Source: Cytophaga aurantiaca DSM 3654
Lineage (GTDB): Bacteria > Bacteroidota > Bacteroidia > Cytophagales > Cytophagaceae
Assembly: GCF_000379725.1 (NCBI RefSeq)
Contig: NZ_KB903634.1
Coordinates: 1-61,833 of the forward strand
Reading direction: 5' to 3'
Length of the DNA stretch: 61,833 nucleotides
A program made the position numbers and the translations under genes. The notes under the pieces were generated by a model, which was given only the letters and a program-made list of their open reading frames with translations, was not told the DNA's origin and ran no database searches. Positions 18,595 through 27,623 of this stretch are shown here, piece by piece; within the stretch, counting starts at the first letter, position 1, and every line of letters begins with the position of its first letter.

Positions 18595-19013
18595 ATAATA
18601 AAATTAAAATAGTTCGTAAACCGGAAAACCTGAAGACTGTGCGAGATTTTGTAAGCACAACCCTTCAGAGTATGTCTGTGCCAGACCCTGAAATTAATAT
18701 GATGGTTTTGGCAGTGGATGAGGTATGCGCAAACAGAATTCTCCATACTCCTAGCAACCCATCTGAAGCGTATAATAATATTGAACTTGAAATTCAAAAC
18801 GACAATAACAATTTCACTTTTTTAATTCGTGATACAGGAGATCCGTATGATATAAATACGCATGAATCACCTGATATTCGGAAATTAATTGCAGAAAAAC
18901 GTAAAGGAGGAATTGGTCTTCTTTTAGTTAAAAAAATCATGGATTCGATTGAAATATCAAGATCTGAACCCTATACCGTATTATTGCTCCGCAAATCACT
19001 TAAGTTTGTCTAA
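18591..19013 (+). CDS. Anti-sigma regulatory factor, HATPase_c serine kinase (RsbW-like)
   Basis: A 140-residue GHKL ATPase. The N box is in VDEVCANRILH, the G1 box is DTGDP and the G2 box is KGGIGLLLVKKIMD. It should phosphorylate the preceding STAS protein and bind a target, classically a sigma factor. TTG at 18591 is the start, overlapping the STAS stop by 4 bases. No sigma factor or anti-sigma target gene follows, so the controlled partner is elsewhere or is not a sigma factor. Confidence 0.88.
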   Translation: MNNKIKIVRKPENLKTVRDFVSTTLQSMSVPDPEINMMVLAVDEVCANRILHTPSNPSEAYNNIELEIQNDNNNFTFLIRDTGDPYDINTHESPDIRKLIAEKRKGGIGLLLVKKIMDSIEISRSEPYTVLLLRKSLKFV

Positions 19014-19125
19014 GCGCTTTTTTCCTTAGCAAAAAACACCTAATTTGTATTGAAATTCGAACTGCAAATACCATAACAGGGATTCGAACGTTCAACTTTT
19101 ATCTAAAATTTATTTAATCCGATTT

Positions 19126-21447
19126 ATGAGATTACCCTTATGGATTACGGCAGCTTCATTGTCGAGCTTGCTGATCTACAGTTGCGTAACAGGAAAAACT
19201 GCTACATCCTCTTCTAAAAAATCTACACAGGCCGCTCCAGAGCCTACTATTCTAACAATAGGCAAAGAAAATATTCCTACGAAAGATTTTGCTTATGTCT
19301 ATGACAAAAATAACGGCAAAAGCGCTGATGCCTATACAAAAGCAAGTCTTGAAGAATACCTTCAATTGTATACAAAATTTAAATTGCGTGTCATTGAAGC
19401 TGAATCTCTTGGTTTAGATACTACTCAGGCATTCAAATTAGAATTAGCCGGTTATGAAAAACAGTTGGCTCAACCCTACTTAACAGAAAAAGGCGTTACA
19501 GATATGCTTGTTGAGCAGGCCTACCAACGCATGAAAGAAGAAATCAGAGCGAGTCACATTCTTATTCTTTGCTCTCTTGAAGCTGATCCCAAAGACACGC
19601 TTATTGCTTACAATAAGTTGATCGTCCTTAGAGATCGTGCAAACAAAGGAGAAGATTTCGGTCAATTGGCTGCGCAGTACTCAGAAGATCCTTCTGCCAA
19701 AACGAACAAAGGCGACTTAGGCTATTTTACAGCATTAGCAATGGTATACGAGTTTGAAGACGCTGCCTATACAACTAAGGTGGGAAGCATTTCAAAGCCT
19801 GTCAGAACGAAATTTGGATACCATCTGGTGAAAGTTGTAGACCGCAGACCTTCTCAAGGACAAATTCATGTGGCTCACATCATGGCCAGATACAGTGCAG
19901 GGATGAGCAAAGAAGATTCTGTTGCTGCAAAAAATAAAATCGACGAGATTTATAAAGAACTACAAGCTGGCAAGGACTGGAATATGCTTTGCAATGAATT
20001 TTCGGACGATGCAAATTCTAAACCAAAAGGCGGAGACCTACAGTGGTTTTCAACCGGAAAAATGATTCCTTCTTTTGAAAATGCAGCCTTCACGCTAACT
20101 ACTCCGGGGCAATATACCACTCCGGTTCAAACTCCCTATGGATGGCACATCATTAAGCTTATTGAGCGTAAACCTCTGGGTACATTTACAGAACTTGAGC
20201 CAAGTATCCGTGCGCGCGTTACAAAAGACTCGCGTTCAGATTTAAATAAAAAAATGCTTATTGCCCGCCTGAAGAAAGACAATAATTTTATCGAAAATCC
20301 GAAAGGGATAGAGTACGCAATCAGTAAAGCTGACAGCAGCTTGCTAATAGGCAACTGGTCATTTCAGCAAAACGAAAAAAACAAAGCAACCTTGTTTACA
20401 ATTAACAAAGAGAAATATTCTGTAGAAAATTTCTTTGCCTATGTTTTCGAAAATCAAACGGCTGTTAAAAACAGTTCTCCTCAGGTGTACATGAGAAATA
20501 TCCTGTATACTAACTTTGTAAATTCTTCTTTGATTGCTTATGAAGAAGCGCATTTATCTGAAAAATATCTGGATTACAAAATGCTTTCAAAAGAATACCA
20601 CGACGGCATTCTTTTGTTTCAAATGATGGAAGAAAAAGTATGGAACAAAGCTTCAACAGACACCGTTGGATTAAGAAATTTCTATACTCAAAATGCTTCT
20701 AAGTATACATGGGGAGATAGAGCGCATGCATACATTTTAAGTGCATCAGATCAGGCGACGCTTGATAAAGTAGCAGTAGACTTTAAATCTGCTTCTTATT
20801 TGGTTAAAGAACAATCATTCGAAAATATTGGCTTTGATAAAAATAATGCTGCGATAAACAAAGCAGGCAAACTTCAACTGGACAAGGCGATTCAATTGCT
20901 TCGCAAAGATGTTCATTACTCATTATCTGTTCAACTTAGCAGAGACCACAGCGAACAAAGTACAATATCTGCACACCGCAAAGATTCAATTCTTACATAC
21001 ATTACAAAAGCAGGAATTAAAGCTGATCGGATCACCGTTACATTTGCTGCCATTCCTCCTGCCCGCAAGACAGAAGCGCAGCGTCAGGCAGACCGTTTTG
21101 CAAATATTCAACTCTTCACTTCTTCTAAAAAATATTTAGAAAACATTTACAATACAAAAACGGCATTAACCCTTCAGGAGTCGGAAGGTATGTATACAAA
21201 AAACGATAATGAATTGATTAATAAATGTAATTGGGCGGTTGGAAGCTATACCTTTATTCATAATAATAGATATTACCTGGTTGTTATTGACCGGGTTGAC
21301 GAACCTAGGAATAAGACCTTCGAAGAATCCAGAGGTTTGGTAATTTCTGATTATCAAGGTTATTTGGAAAGTCAATGGATCGACGAACTAAAGAAAAAGT
21401 ATCCTGTTGTAGTTAATGAAGCCGAACTTCAGACACTGATAAAGTAA
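19126..21447 (+). CDS. Parvulin-type peptidyl-prolyl isomerase, probable lipoprotein
   Basis: A 773-residue envelope chaperone. The signal sequence ends at a cysteine in LLIYSC (residue 20), a plausible lipoprotein site. It has two parvulin domains: residues about 137-243 (RASHILILC to GYHLVKVVDRR) and 245-350 (VAHIMARY to GWHIIKLIERK). The remaining 420 residues are a long helical, SurA-like region without a third clear isomerase domain. The likely role is folding of outer-membrane or secreted proteins. It ends at a strong terminator and is followed by a second parvulin gene. Confidence 0.88.
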   Translation: MRLPLWITAASLSSLLIYSCVTGKTATSSSKKSTQAAPEPTILTIGKENIPTKDFAYVYDKNNGKSADAYTKASLEEYLQLYTKFKLRVIEAESLGLDTTQAFKLELAGYEKQLAQPYLTEKGVTDMLVEQAYQRMKEEIRASHILILCSLEADPKDTLIAYNKLIVLRDRANKGEDFGQLAAQYSEDPSAKTNKGDLGYFTALAMVYEFEDAAYTTKVGSISKPVRTKFGYHLVKVVDRRPSQGQIHVAHIMARYSAGMSKEDSVAAKNKIDEIYKELQAGKDWNMLCNEFSDDANSKPKGGDLQWFSTGKMIPSFENAAFTLTTPGQYTTPVQTPYGWHIIKLIERKPLGTFTELEPSIRARVTKDSRSDLNKKMLIARLKKDNNFIENPKGIEYAISKADSSLLIGNWSFQQNEKNKATLFTINKEKYSVENFFAYVFENQTAVKNSSPQVYMRNILYTNFVNSSLIAYEEAHLSEKYLDYKMLSKEYHDGILLFQMMEEKVWNKASTDTVGLRNFYTQNASKYTWGDRAHAYILSASDQATLDKVAVDFKSASYLVKEQSFENIGFDKNNAAINKAGKLQLDKAIQLLRKDVHYSLSVQLSRDHSEQSTISAHRKDSILTYITKAGIKADRITVTFAAIPPARKTEAQRQADRFANIQLFTSSKKYLENIYNTKTALTLQESEGMYTKNDNELINKCNWAVGSYTFIHNNRYYLVVIDRVDEPRNKTFEESRGLVISDYQGYLESQWIDELKKKYPVVVNEAELQTLIK

Positions 21448-21478
21448 TTAAAAAAAGGGCTTAAGCCCTTTTTTTAAT
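21448..21478 (+). terminator. Terminator after parvulin gene
   Basis: A run of A, then GGGCTTAAGCCC and a long T run directly follow the stop codon. The short GC stem is extended by A-T pairs, so it works in either direction, but the neighbouring genes make it the end of the 19126-21447 transcript. Confidence 0.8.
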
Positions 21479-21580
21479 TTAGTTGTACTATTCAAGGCAA
21501 TATCCCCCTGTTTCATATACAGTATTAGGACAAGCCAGCGTTTATAAATATATTTACAGATAGATATAGCACCATTATTC

Positions 21581-22930
21581 ATGCTTTTAAGAATTATTTT
21601 CGTTTTTGCAGTATTTATTACTCAATTCCATATTGCATCTGCGCAGCAACAAGTAATCGACAAAATTGTTGCTAAGGTTGATAATCAGATTGTGTTAAAA
21701 TCTGAAGTAGAGATTTCCTATTTACAATTCATGCGCAGCCCTGAAGCCCAGATGATGCAAACAACAGACGATGTTAAATGCAGAGTATTGGAGTCGCTTA
21801 TTATTAATAAAATGATGCTCGCAAGAGCTGTTATGGATTCTGTAACAGTTGAAAAAGATATGATCTACGATCAGATCGATCGCAGAATGGATTACTTTAT
21901 TCAGCAATTTGGTACCGTAGCAAAATTAGAAAGCTATTACAATAAGACAATTGATCAGCTGAAAGAAGATCTATACCCGCAGATCCGCGATCAAATGGTT
22001 ACTCAAAAAATGCAGAACAACATTACTTCCGGCGTAACAATTACGCCAAACGATGTAAAGAAGTTTTTCAATAATCTACCTGCAGATTCCCTTCCTTATT
22101 TTTCTTCAGAAGTTGAGATCGGACAGATCGTACGTTTGCCTGAGGTGAATAGAAAAGATCAGTTGGCTTTCAAACAAAAACTGGAAGAAATCCGTGCCAG
22201 AATCATGAATGGTGAAGACTTTTGCAGATTGGCAAAACAGTTTTCTCAAGATCCGGTTTCAGCAAAAAACTGTGGCGAGATCGGCTTCTTTAAAAAAGGT
22301 GAACTTGTTCCGGAATACGAAGCGGCAGCGGCCAAACTACAGCCTGGACAAACATCTCAGGTAATTGAGTCGCAATATGGCTTTCACATCATTCAGCTTA
22401 TTGAACGCAGAGGCGTTGAATACAACACAAGACACATATTAATTAAGCCTGCCAGTTCAACGAAAGATTTAGTTGCAGCTACCGCATTTTTAGATTCTAT
22501 CCGTAATCAAATATTGATCGATAGCATCTCTTTTGCAAAAGCAGCAAAACTTTATTCGGCTGACAAACAAACTGCATATAACGGCGGTATGTTTACAGAT
22601 GAGGAAACAGGTGGTACCCGTATTGCACAGGAAGATTTGCAGCCTGCTGTTTTCTTCGTTATTGATACAATGACCGTTGGTGATGTTTCTATGCCAACGA
22701 AATTCACTATGGAAGATGGCACCGAAGCTATACGGATTATTTTCTATCAAAAGAAAATACCTGCACACCAGGCAAACCTCATAGACGATTATCAAAAAAT
22801 TTATGCTGCTGCCCTTGAAGAAAAAAGAAACAACGCTGTGAACGAATGGTTCGATAAAACAAAGTCAAAAGTGTTTATTGATATCAACGATGAATATAAG
22901 CAATGTGAAATAATGATTACTCAACAATAA
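21581..22930 (+). CDS. surA: SurA-like periplasmic peptidyl-prolyl isomerase
   Basis: A 449-residue periplasmic chaperone. The signal peptide ends after ASAQ (about residue 21), followed by the SurA N-terminal helical domain (IVAKVDNQIVLKSEVEISYL) and two parvulin domains (about 172-278, ending GFHIIQLIERR, and 283-385, starting YNTRHILIKP). Family length and order match SurA. It should help deliver outer-membrane beta-barrel proteins. Its stop overlaps the start of the MoxR gene by one base (TAATG), so the two are coupled. Confidence 0.88.
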   Translation: MLLRIIFVFAVFITQFHIASAQQQVIDKIVAKVDNQIVLKSEVEISYLQFMRSPEAQMMQTTDDVKCRVLESLIINKMMLARAVMDSVTVEKDMIYDQIDRRMDYFIQQFGTVAKLESYYNKTIDQLKEDLYPQIRDQMVTQKMQNNITSGVTITPNDVKKFFNNLPADSLPYFSSEVEIGQIVRLPEVNRKDQLAFKQKLEEIRARIMNGEDFCRLAKQFSQDPVSAKNCGEIGFFKKGELVPEYEAAAAKLQPGQTSQVIESQYGFHIIQLIERRGVEYNTRHILIKPASSTKDLVAATAFLDSIRNQILIDSISFAKAAKLYSADKQTAYNGGMFTDEETGGTRIAQEDLQPAVFFVIDTMTVGDVSMPTKFTMEDGTEAIRIIFYQKKIPAHQANLIDDYQKIYAAALEEKRNNAVNEWFDKTKSKVFIDINDEYKQCEIMITQQ

Positions 22931-23895
22931 TGGCAACAAACCGAAACGACGTTGATTTAGCCAACGAAATGAATGCGGCTTATCAACAACTTTTTTCTGA
23001 AATTAAAAAAGTAATTATTGGACAGGATGAAACAGTCCGTCAGGCTTTAACCGCAGTTTTTTGTCAAGGTCACTGTTTATTAGTAGGTGTACCAGGTTTA
23101 GCAAAAACCCTTTTGATCAATACCATTGCTACAACATTACAGCTGAGCTTCAAACGCATTCAATTCACACCGGATCTTATGCCCAGCGACATTCTGGGAT
23201 CTGAAACATTAGATGCAAACAGAAATTTTGTTTTCAATAAAGGAGCAATCTTTGCCAATATCGTATTGGCAGATGAGATCAACCGTACGCCTCCAAAAAC
23301 TCAGGCAGCTTTATTAGAAGCCATGCAGGAGTACTCTGTTACGGTTGCCGGACATACATACCCGTTAGAGAAACCATTCTTTGTATTGGCAACTCAAAAC
23401 CCGATCGAACAGGAAGGTACTTATCCATTGCCCGAAGCGCAATTGGACCGCTTCATGTTCAATCTTATTTTAGATTATCCGGATTATGCATCTGAAGTTG
23501 AAATTGTAAAAAATACAACGTCAGGTATTACAACAAAATTGAATTCGATTTTGAATGCAGAAAAAATTATGGAATACCAGCAACTGGTTCGCAGAGTACC
23601 TGTTCCGGATAATGTAATTGAATACGCTGTCAAACTGGTTCATAAAACACGTAAGGATGGCACTGGCGCGCACGAATGGGCTAAGAAGTATCTTGACTGG
23701 GGATCTGGACCAAGAGCCTCTCAGAACCTTATTATTGCCGCTAAATGTGCCGCTATTCTGAACGGAAAATATTCGCCGGATATTGAAGACGTACAAGCTG
23801 TAGCTTTACCTGTACTTCGCCATAGAATTGTACGCAATTTTAAAGCAGAAGCCGAAGGCATCACTACAGATGATATTATTAAGAAATTGTTGTAA
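22930..23895 (+). CDS. MoxR-family AAA+ ATPase
   Basis: A 321-residue AAA+ ATPase. Walker A is GVPGLAKT (about residues 54-61), Walker B is VLADEINR, and the arginine-finger/sensor segment ATQNPIEQEGTYPLPEAQLDRF is intact. MoxR ATPases remodel partner proteins and usually sit next to DUF58/von Willebrand factor A genes; none is here. Instead the gene is translationally coupled to surA. A similar paralogue lies at 60033-61025. Confidence 0.92.
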   Translation: MATNRNDVDLANEMNAAYQQLFSEIKKVIIGQDETVRQALTAVFCQGHCLLVGVPGLAKTLLINTIATTLQLSFKRIQFTPDLMPSDILGSETLDANRNFVFNKGAIFANIVLADEINRTPPKTQAALLEAMQEYSVTVAGHTYPLEKPFFVLATQNPIEQEGTYPLPEAQLDRFMFNLILDYPDYASEVEIVKNTTSGITTKLNSILNAEKIMEYQQLVRRVPVPDNVIEYAVKLVHKTRKDGTGAHEWAKKYLDWGSGPRASQNLIIAAKCAAILNGKYSPDIEDVQAVALPVLRHRIVRNFKAEAEGITTDDIIKKLL

Positions 23896-23963
23896 GCTTC
23901 ATGCAGAAAGCCTAACGCTAAAAGCTTAAGGCGCTCAATTGCTGACATACGATATAACCATTC

Positions 23964-24000
23964 AAAGAGGTGTAATTATGAAAGTGATTATACCTCTTTC
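23964..24000 (+). terminator. Terminator after moxR gene
   Basis: Inverted repeat AAAGAGGTGTAAT (23964-23976) with its near complement at 23987-23999, followed by a T-rich stretch. It lies about 70 bp after the MoxR stop. A 12-codon reading frame inside it is an accident of the hairpin. Confidence 0.65.
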
Positions 24001-24101
24001 TATTTTCAATTCTTAGTACCAAATACTCTGTGCTTTTTTCTTGTCTAGAAACTAGTACCTAGCAACTGGAAACCTTTAGACCACTGTTTACTGACCACTA
24101 T

Positions 24102-24575
24102 ATGGCCCTTGAAATTGAACGTAAATTTTTAGTTGATCATACACAATGGAATGCGCTGACAAAGCCTGTTCCCAATTACCTCATCCAAGGCTATCTGCAC
24201 AGCGAACCCGGCAAGACCATACGTGTGCGTGCAACGAACGACAAAGGTTTTATAACCATTAAAGGAAAAAGTAGTTCCGATGGATTGTCGCGCAGCGAAT
24301 TCGAATATGAGATTCCTAAAAAAGATGCGGTCGATCTTCTTGAAAAATTCACAACAAAAACAATTGAAAAGAATCGTTATGAAATAACGATTGACGGTAA
24401 TGTTTGGGAAGTAGATGTGTTTGAAGGCGCGAATGCAGGCTTGATCGTAGCAGAGATCGAATTAGAAAGTACGGAGCAATCCTTTACGAAACCGGATTGG
24501 GTGCGAGAGGAAGTAACCTCTGATTTCAGATATTTTAATTCTGCGTTGATTGAAAATCCGTTTATGAACTGGTAA
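24102..24575 (+). CDS. CYTH domain (triphosphate tunnel) enzyme
   Basis: A 157-residue protein of the CYTH/TTM superfamily. The signature EIERK starts at residue 3, followed by alternating charged beta strands that line the tunnel (TIRVRATNDKGFITIKGK, EFEYEIP, KNRYEI, WEVDVFEG, VAEIELES). Bacterial members hydrolyse inorganic triphosphate or thiamine triphosphate; cyclase activity is less likely in this short form. It stands alone between two terminators. Confidence 0.88.
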   Translation: MALEIERKFLVDHTQWNALTKPVPNYLIQGYLHSEPGKTIRVRATNDKGFITIKGKSSSDGLSRSEFEYEIPKKDAVDLLEKFTTKTIEKNRYEITIDGNVWEVDVFEGANAGLIVAEIELESTEQSFTKPDWVREEVTSDFRYFNSALIENPFMNW

Positions 24576-24612
24576 TATTTACAAGGCTTCTGAAAAAATA
24601 TTCGATCTTATA

Positions 24613-24657
24613 ATAATAAAAATGCCTGAAAGAAATTCCTTTCAGGCATTTTTATTA
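24613..24657. terminator. Bidirectional terminator between CYTH and OmpA-like genes
   Basis: A 12-bp stem (AATGCCTGAAAG at 24621-24632 and its complement at 24639-24650), extended by A/T runs on both sides, with a 6-base loop. It lies between convergent genes and can end both transcripts. Confidence 0.88.
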
Positions 24658-24673
24658 TGTAGTTAGGTGTGTG

Positions 24674-25390
24674 TTACTCATCCAATACTCTTACTTCTGT
24701 TCTTCTATTCTTAGCCTTATTAGGAGCGCTATCATTTGGTACAAGAGGTTTAAATTCCCCATATCCTTTTGCTTGAATACGCTCAGGATTCAGCCCCATT
24801 TTTATCAGATAGTTCATTACAGATTCAGCTCTGTTCTGCGACAAAATTAAATTAGCCTGCGAATCTCCATCACTATCTGTATGGCCTGCAATCTCTATTT
24901 TCATATTGGGGTTCAACTTCAGCGTATTGTATAAATTGTCAAGTGCATATGTACACTCGGGCTTAATGTCCCACTTGTTTACATCAAAATATACATTGTC
25001 CAATGTGAAGATTCGGGCAAAATCACGTATCAGTTTTATTCGTATTTCCTGATCAAATGAATAGCGCCCTTTCTCAACTGGCAGATGTAAATGTTCATGA
25101 AAAGGAAAGTCTGTTCTGAACTTATATACAACCATTGAATAGGTTTTTCCTTCAGTTAAAAGCATGTAACACTTTCCTAAAATATCACTTACCCCTTCTT
25201 TCGTTATCGACTTGTCGTGTGTTGTTACAACCAACTTCGCATTTTCAATTGGCACACTATCCAGATCTGTAATAATGAATGTTACCAATACCGAATCTTC
25301 GGTAGACCTCAGTGTATTTATAGTTTGTGCATTACTTGAAATAGCTGCATAAAGCATTGTAAAAAAGACCAGATAAAAGTATCTCTTCAT
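24674..25390 (-). CDS. OmpA-family peptidoglycan-binding protein
   Basis: A 238-residue exported protein. The signal peptide (to about residue 21) is followed by a short Ig-like region (about 28-115, VTFIITDLDSVPIENAKLVV) and an OmpA C-terminal domain (about 130-238) with VYFDVNKWDIKPE, EIAGHTDSDGD, the LSQNRAESV loop that contacts diaminopimelate, and KAKNRRTEV. It probably tethers an envelope component to peptidoglycan. No Omp barrel gene is adjacent. Confidence 0.9.
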   Translation of the reverse strand: MKRYFYLVFFTMLYAAISSNAQTINTLRSTEDSVLVTFIITDLDSVPIENAKLVVTTHDKSITKEGVSDILGKCYMLLTEGKTYSMVVYKFRTDFPFHEHLHLPVEKGRYSFDQEIRIKLIRDFARIFTLDNVYFDVNKWDIKPECTYALDNLYNTLKLNPNMKIEIAGHTDSDGDSQANLILSQNRAESVMNYLIKMGLNPERIQAKGYGEFKPLVPNDSAPNKAKNRRTEVRVLDE

Positions 25391-25504
25391 AATATATAAC
25401 AGTTAAAAACAGGTAGTTGGTTTATTCAATATACAAATAAAAAATAAACAAACAGCCCATTTAATAAATAAGACGAATATCAAAAAGAATAGTAATCGTT
25501 TAGA

Positions 25505-26704
25505 TTAAGTCTTTTTAATCAATCGGGCCATGAAATAGCCATCTCCACCTTGTGATGGATAAACGGTCTGCTTCTTTTCCAATTCAAATTGCTTATTTAC
25601 TGCTAAAAACTTTTCTATTTGCGTATCATTTTCCGATGGCAAAATGCTGCAGGTTGCATACACAAGTACGCCACCCGACTTAACCATCATAGAATATTCC
25701 TGAATAATATCTTGCTGTAGTTGAACAAGTGTGTCAACGCGTTCTTTTGATAATTTCCACTTATCATCCGGGTTGCGACGCAGCACGCCAATACCGCTAC
25801 AAGGCACGTCCAACAATAAGAAGTCCGCACTGTTTTTTAACGAAGCAATTGTACCCGTTGTAATTGCTTTTGTTTTAACAATATCTACTCCTGCACGTAT
25901 TGATCTACGCTCCAACTCTTTTAACTTTGGTGCCTCAATATCCATAGATACGATCTGCCCTTTGTTTTTCATCAATGCGGCAATATGCAGCGACTTCCCT
26001 CCTGCTCCTGCACAGGCATCAATCACTTTCGCACCAGGTATTGGATTCAGATAATGCGCGATTGCCTGAGAACCGGCATCCTGCACTTCATACATACCGT
26101 TTAAGAAGGACGCTAACCGCTGCATCGGTTTACGCTCTGTAAGTTTTAACGTTTCAGGATATACACCAAAAGTCTTGGCTTCGACACCTTCTTTTTGCAG
26201 AGTATCAATAATTTGTTTAACATTTCCTTTTAATGTATTGGCACGAATAAAAACATCTGCTTCTTTATTTAAAACAGTAAGCTCTTTCTCCCAGGTTCCT
26301 TTTCCCAATTCATTTACACAAAGTTCATCCATCCATTCAGGGATTGAGCCTTCTACAGCCCGAATAAGGGCTGCCTGGGCAACTCTTTCTTTATAAGCTG
26401 AACCTTTTATAGCAACAGGCAAAGGTGTTTCTAAATCGCTCCCATAGGCTTCGAATAAATAAACAGACAACACTTTTTCAAAACACACTTCATCCTGCTC
26501 AGTTGTTTCAGCAATGTACAAGTAGCGTTTCCACCAACGCACAATCGTATAGATTGAGCCTGCAATAAATCGTCTGTCACGTGATCCCCACTTCGGATTG
26601 CTTTGTAGAAGATTCCGTACAATATCATCCGCATATGCTCCATCTGAAAAAATCTTCTTTAAAGATCCGGTAACGGCCGAAAGAATGTTTGAGTGAAGTT
26701 TCAT
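25505..26704 (-). CDS. RsmB/NOP2-type RNA cytosine-C5 methyltransferase
   Basis: A 400-residue enzyme from the ATG at 26704. The N-terminal helical domain (about 1-150) is followed by a SAM fold with VIDACAGAGGKSLH, the DVPCSGIGVLRRNPD motif containing the PC cysteine, and YATCSILPSEN with the TC catalytic cysteine. It probably methylates a cytosine in rRNA. The chosen start overlaps the preceding stop as ATGA (26701-26704), a classic coupled junction; a longer frame from 26755 would lie inside the upstream gene. Confidence 0.9.
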   Translation of the reverse strand: MKLHSNILSAVTGSLKKIFSDGAYADDIVRNLLQSNPKWGSRDRRFIAGSIYTIVRWWKRYLYIAETTEQDEVCFEKVLSVYLFEAYGSDLETPLPVAIKGSAYKERVAQAALIRAVEGSIPEWMDELCVNELGKGTWEKELTVLNKEADVFIRANTLKGNVKQIIDTLQKEGVEAKTFGVYPETLKLTERKPMQRLASFLNGMYEVQDAGSQAIAHYLNPIPGAKVIDACAGAGGKSLHIAALMKNKGQIVSMDIEAPKLKELERRSIRAGVDIVKTKAITTGTIASLKNSADFLLLDVPCSGIGVLRRNPDDKWKLSKERVDTLVQLQQDIIQEYSMMVKSGGVLVYATCSILPSENDTQIEKFLAVNKQFELEKKQTVYPSQGGDGYFMARLIKKT

Positions 26705-27543
26705 ATGTGTTGAGAAATACTGATTAATGGAGAAAGAATTAAAATGCCATCCCACAGCAGCATACTTTCGGTTATCGTTATTATATTCTTTATTCGAATA
26801 AAAAATACAAGAATTGTCAATTGTAGAATTGTTGCAACTTTAAATGAGGTATGCAAATCCAGAAATAATAACTGAATGCAAATTGCAACCGCAAACAAAT
26901 TACACAGAAGTGTAAGATTTGTATAACCTCCTGTTTTGTCTGCAAGATTGCTTATTTTAAAATTTATTTTTCCTGAATAGAGATCTCTGTATTCAAACAA
27001 TTGAGTAATAAAAGCAAATAAGCAAAACCTTACCACTGTAAATAGAATAGCGTCTGGCTCAAGTAATAAGTTAAACTTTGCTGTTGTTAATGGCAGCACT
27101 ACCGTTACAACAGTCCATACTAAAGCCAATACAATGCTTTTAAGTAAGGAGTAATTTTGAATAAAGTTGATGCCTTTTTTATTTACACGCATAATGATGC
27201 GTTCATAAAAAAGCCAGATGCAACCTGCTAAAACAAGTACGCTCCATTGTGAGATAGAGAAATATCGAATGCAGATATAAATACTTCCGAAAAAGCCTAT
27301 CAACGCTGTGGTTGCTACAATACCATAATGCTTGCTGGCCCAACTCGTCAATTCGGTTGTTTGTTTTTTAGAATGTAATGCAAGCAGTGTGTGTGTATTA
27401 TATGTAAACAAGGTTGCTGCAGCGGAAAAACAAGCGAAAGGATAATATTCTAATGGTATTGAAAAAAAGAGCACACACTCCATCGTTAGCAATAATGAAA
27501 TTACTGCCAACCATAAATGCAGATATAAAATGTATTTCACCAT
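26701..27543 (-). CDS. Multi-pass membrane protein, UbiA-like
   Basis: About 280 residues from the ATG at 27543, with eight or nine hydrophobic helices. A segment LFEYRDLYSGKINFKISNLADKTGG resembles the second acidic loop of UbiA-type prenyltransferases in Bacteroidota, but the classic first NDxxD motif is not clear (only FTYNTHTLLA). I call it UbiA-like with reserve. It is translationally coupled to the RNA methyltransferase that follows. An alternative start at 27561 would lie inside the palindrome at 27560-27599. Confidence 0.7.
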   Translation of the reverse strand: MVKYILYLHLWLAVISLLLTMECVLFFSIPLEYYPFACFSAAATLFTYNTHTLLALHSKKQTTELTSWASKHYGIVATTALIGFFGSIYICIRYFSISQWSVLVLAGCIWLFYERIIMRVNKKGINFIQNYSLLKSIVLALVWTVVTVVLPLTTAKFNLLLEPDAILFTVVRFCLFAFITQLFEYRDLYSGKINFKISNLADKTGGYTNLTLLCNLFAVAICIQLLFLDLHTSFKVATILQLTILVFFIRIKNIITITESMLLWDGILILSPLISISQHI

Positions 27544-27559
27544 ATGCGCATAAACAAAC

Positions 27560-27599
27560 AATGGTCCCGATCCCGATAGCTATCGGGATCGGGACCATT
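27560..27599. repeat. 40-bp perfect palindrome after atpG
   Basis: Positions 27560-27579 are the exact reverse complement of 27580-27599, with the core CCGATAGCTATCGG. It starts 25 bases after the atpG stop (reading on the minus strand) and ends 16 bases before the UbiA-like start. The transcript would form a 20-bp GC-rich hairpin followed by a T-rich stretch, so it can act as the ATP synthase operon terminator. Its perfect symmetry could also mark a dispersed palindromic repeat family. I saw no second copy in this window. Confidence 0.9.
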
Positions 27600-27623
27600 C
27601 TGTATGAATTATAATTTCAGGAA

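Noticed and set aside
19075-19100. A GATTCGAAC stretch resembling a tRNA T loop before the parvulin gene
   Set aside because: The flanking bases do not pair as a T stem on either strand and no other tRNA arm is nearby.
23978-24016. A 12-codon frame after the MoxR gene
   Set aside because: It lies within the terminator hairpin and has no support as a peptide.
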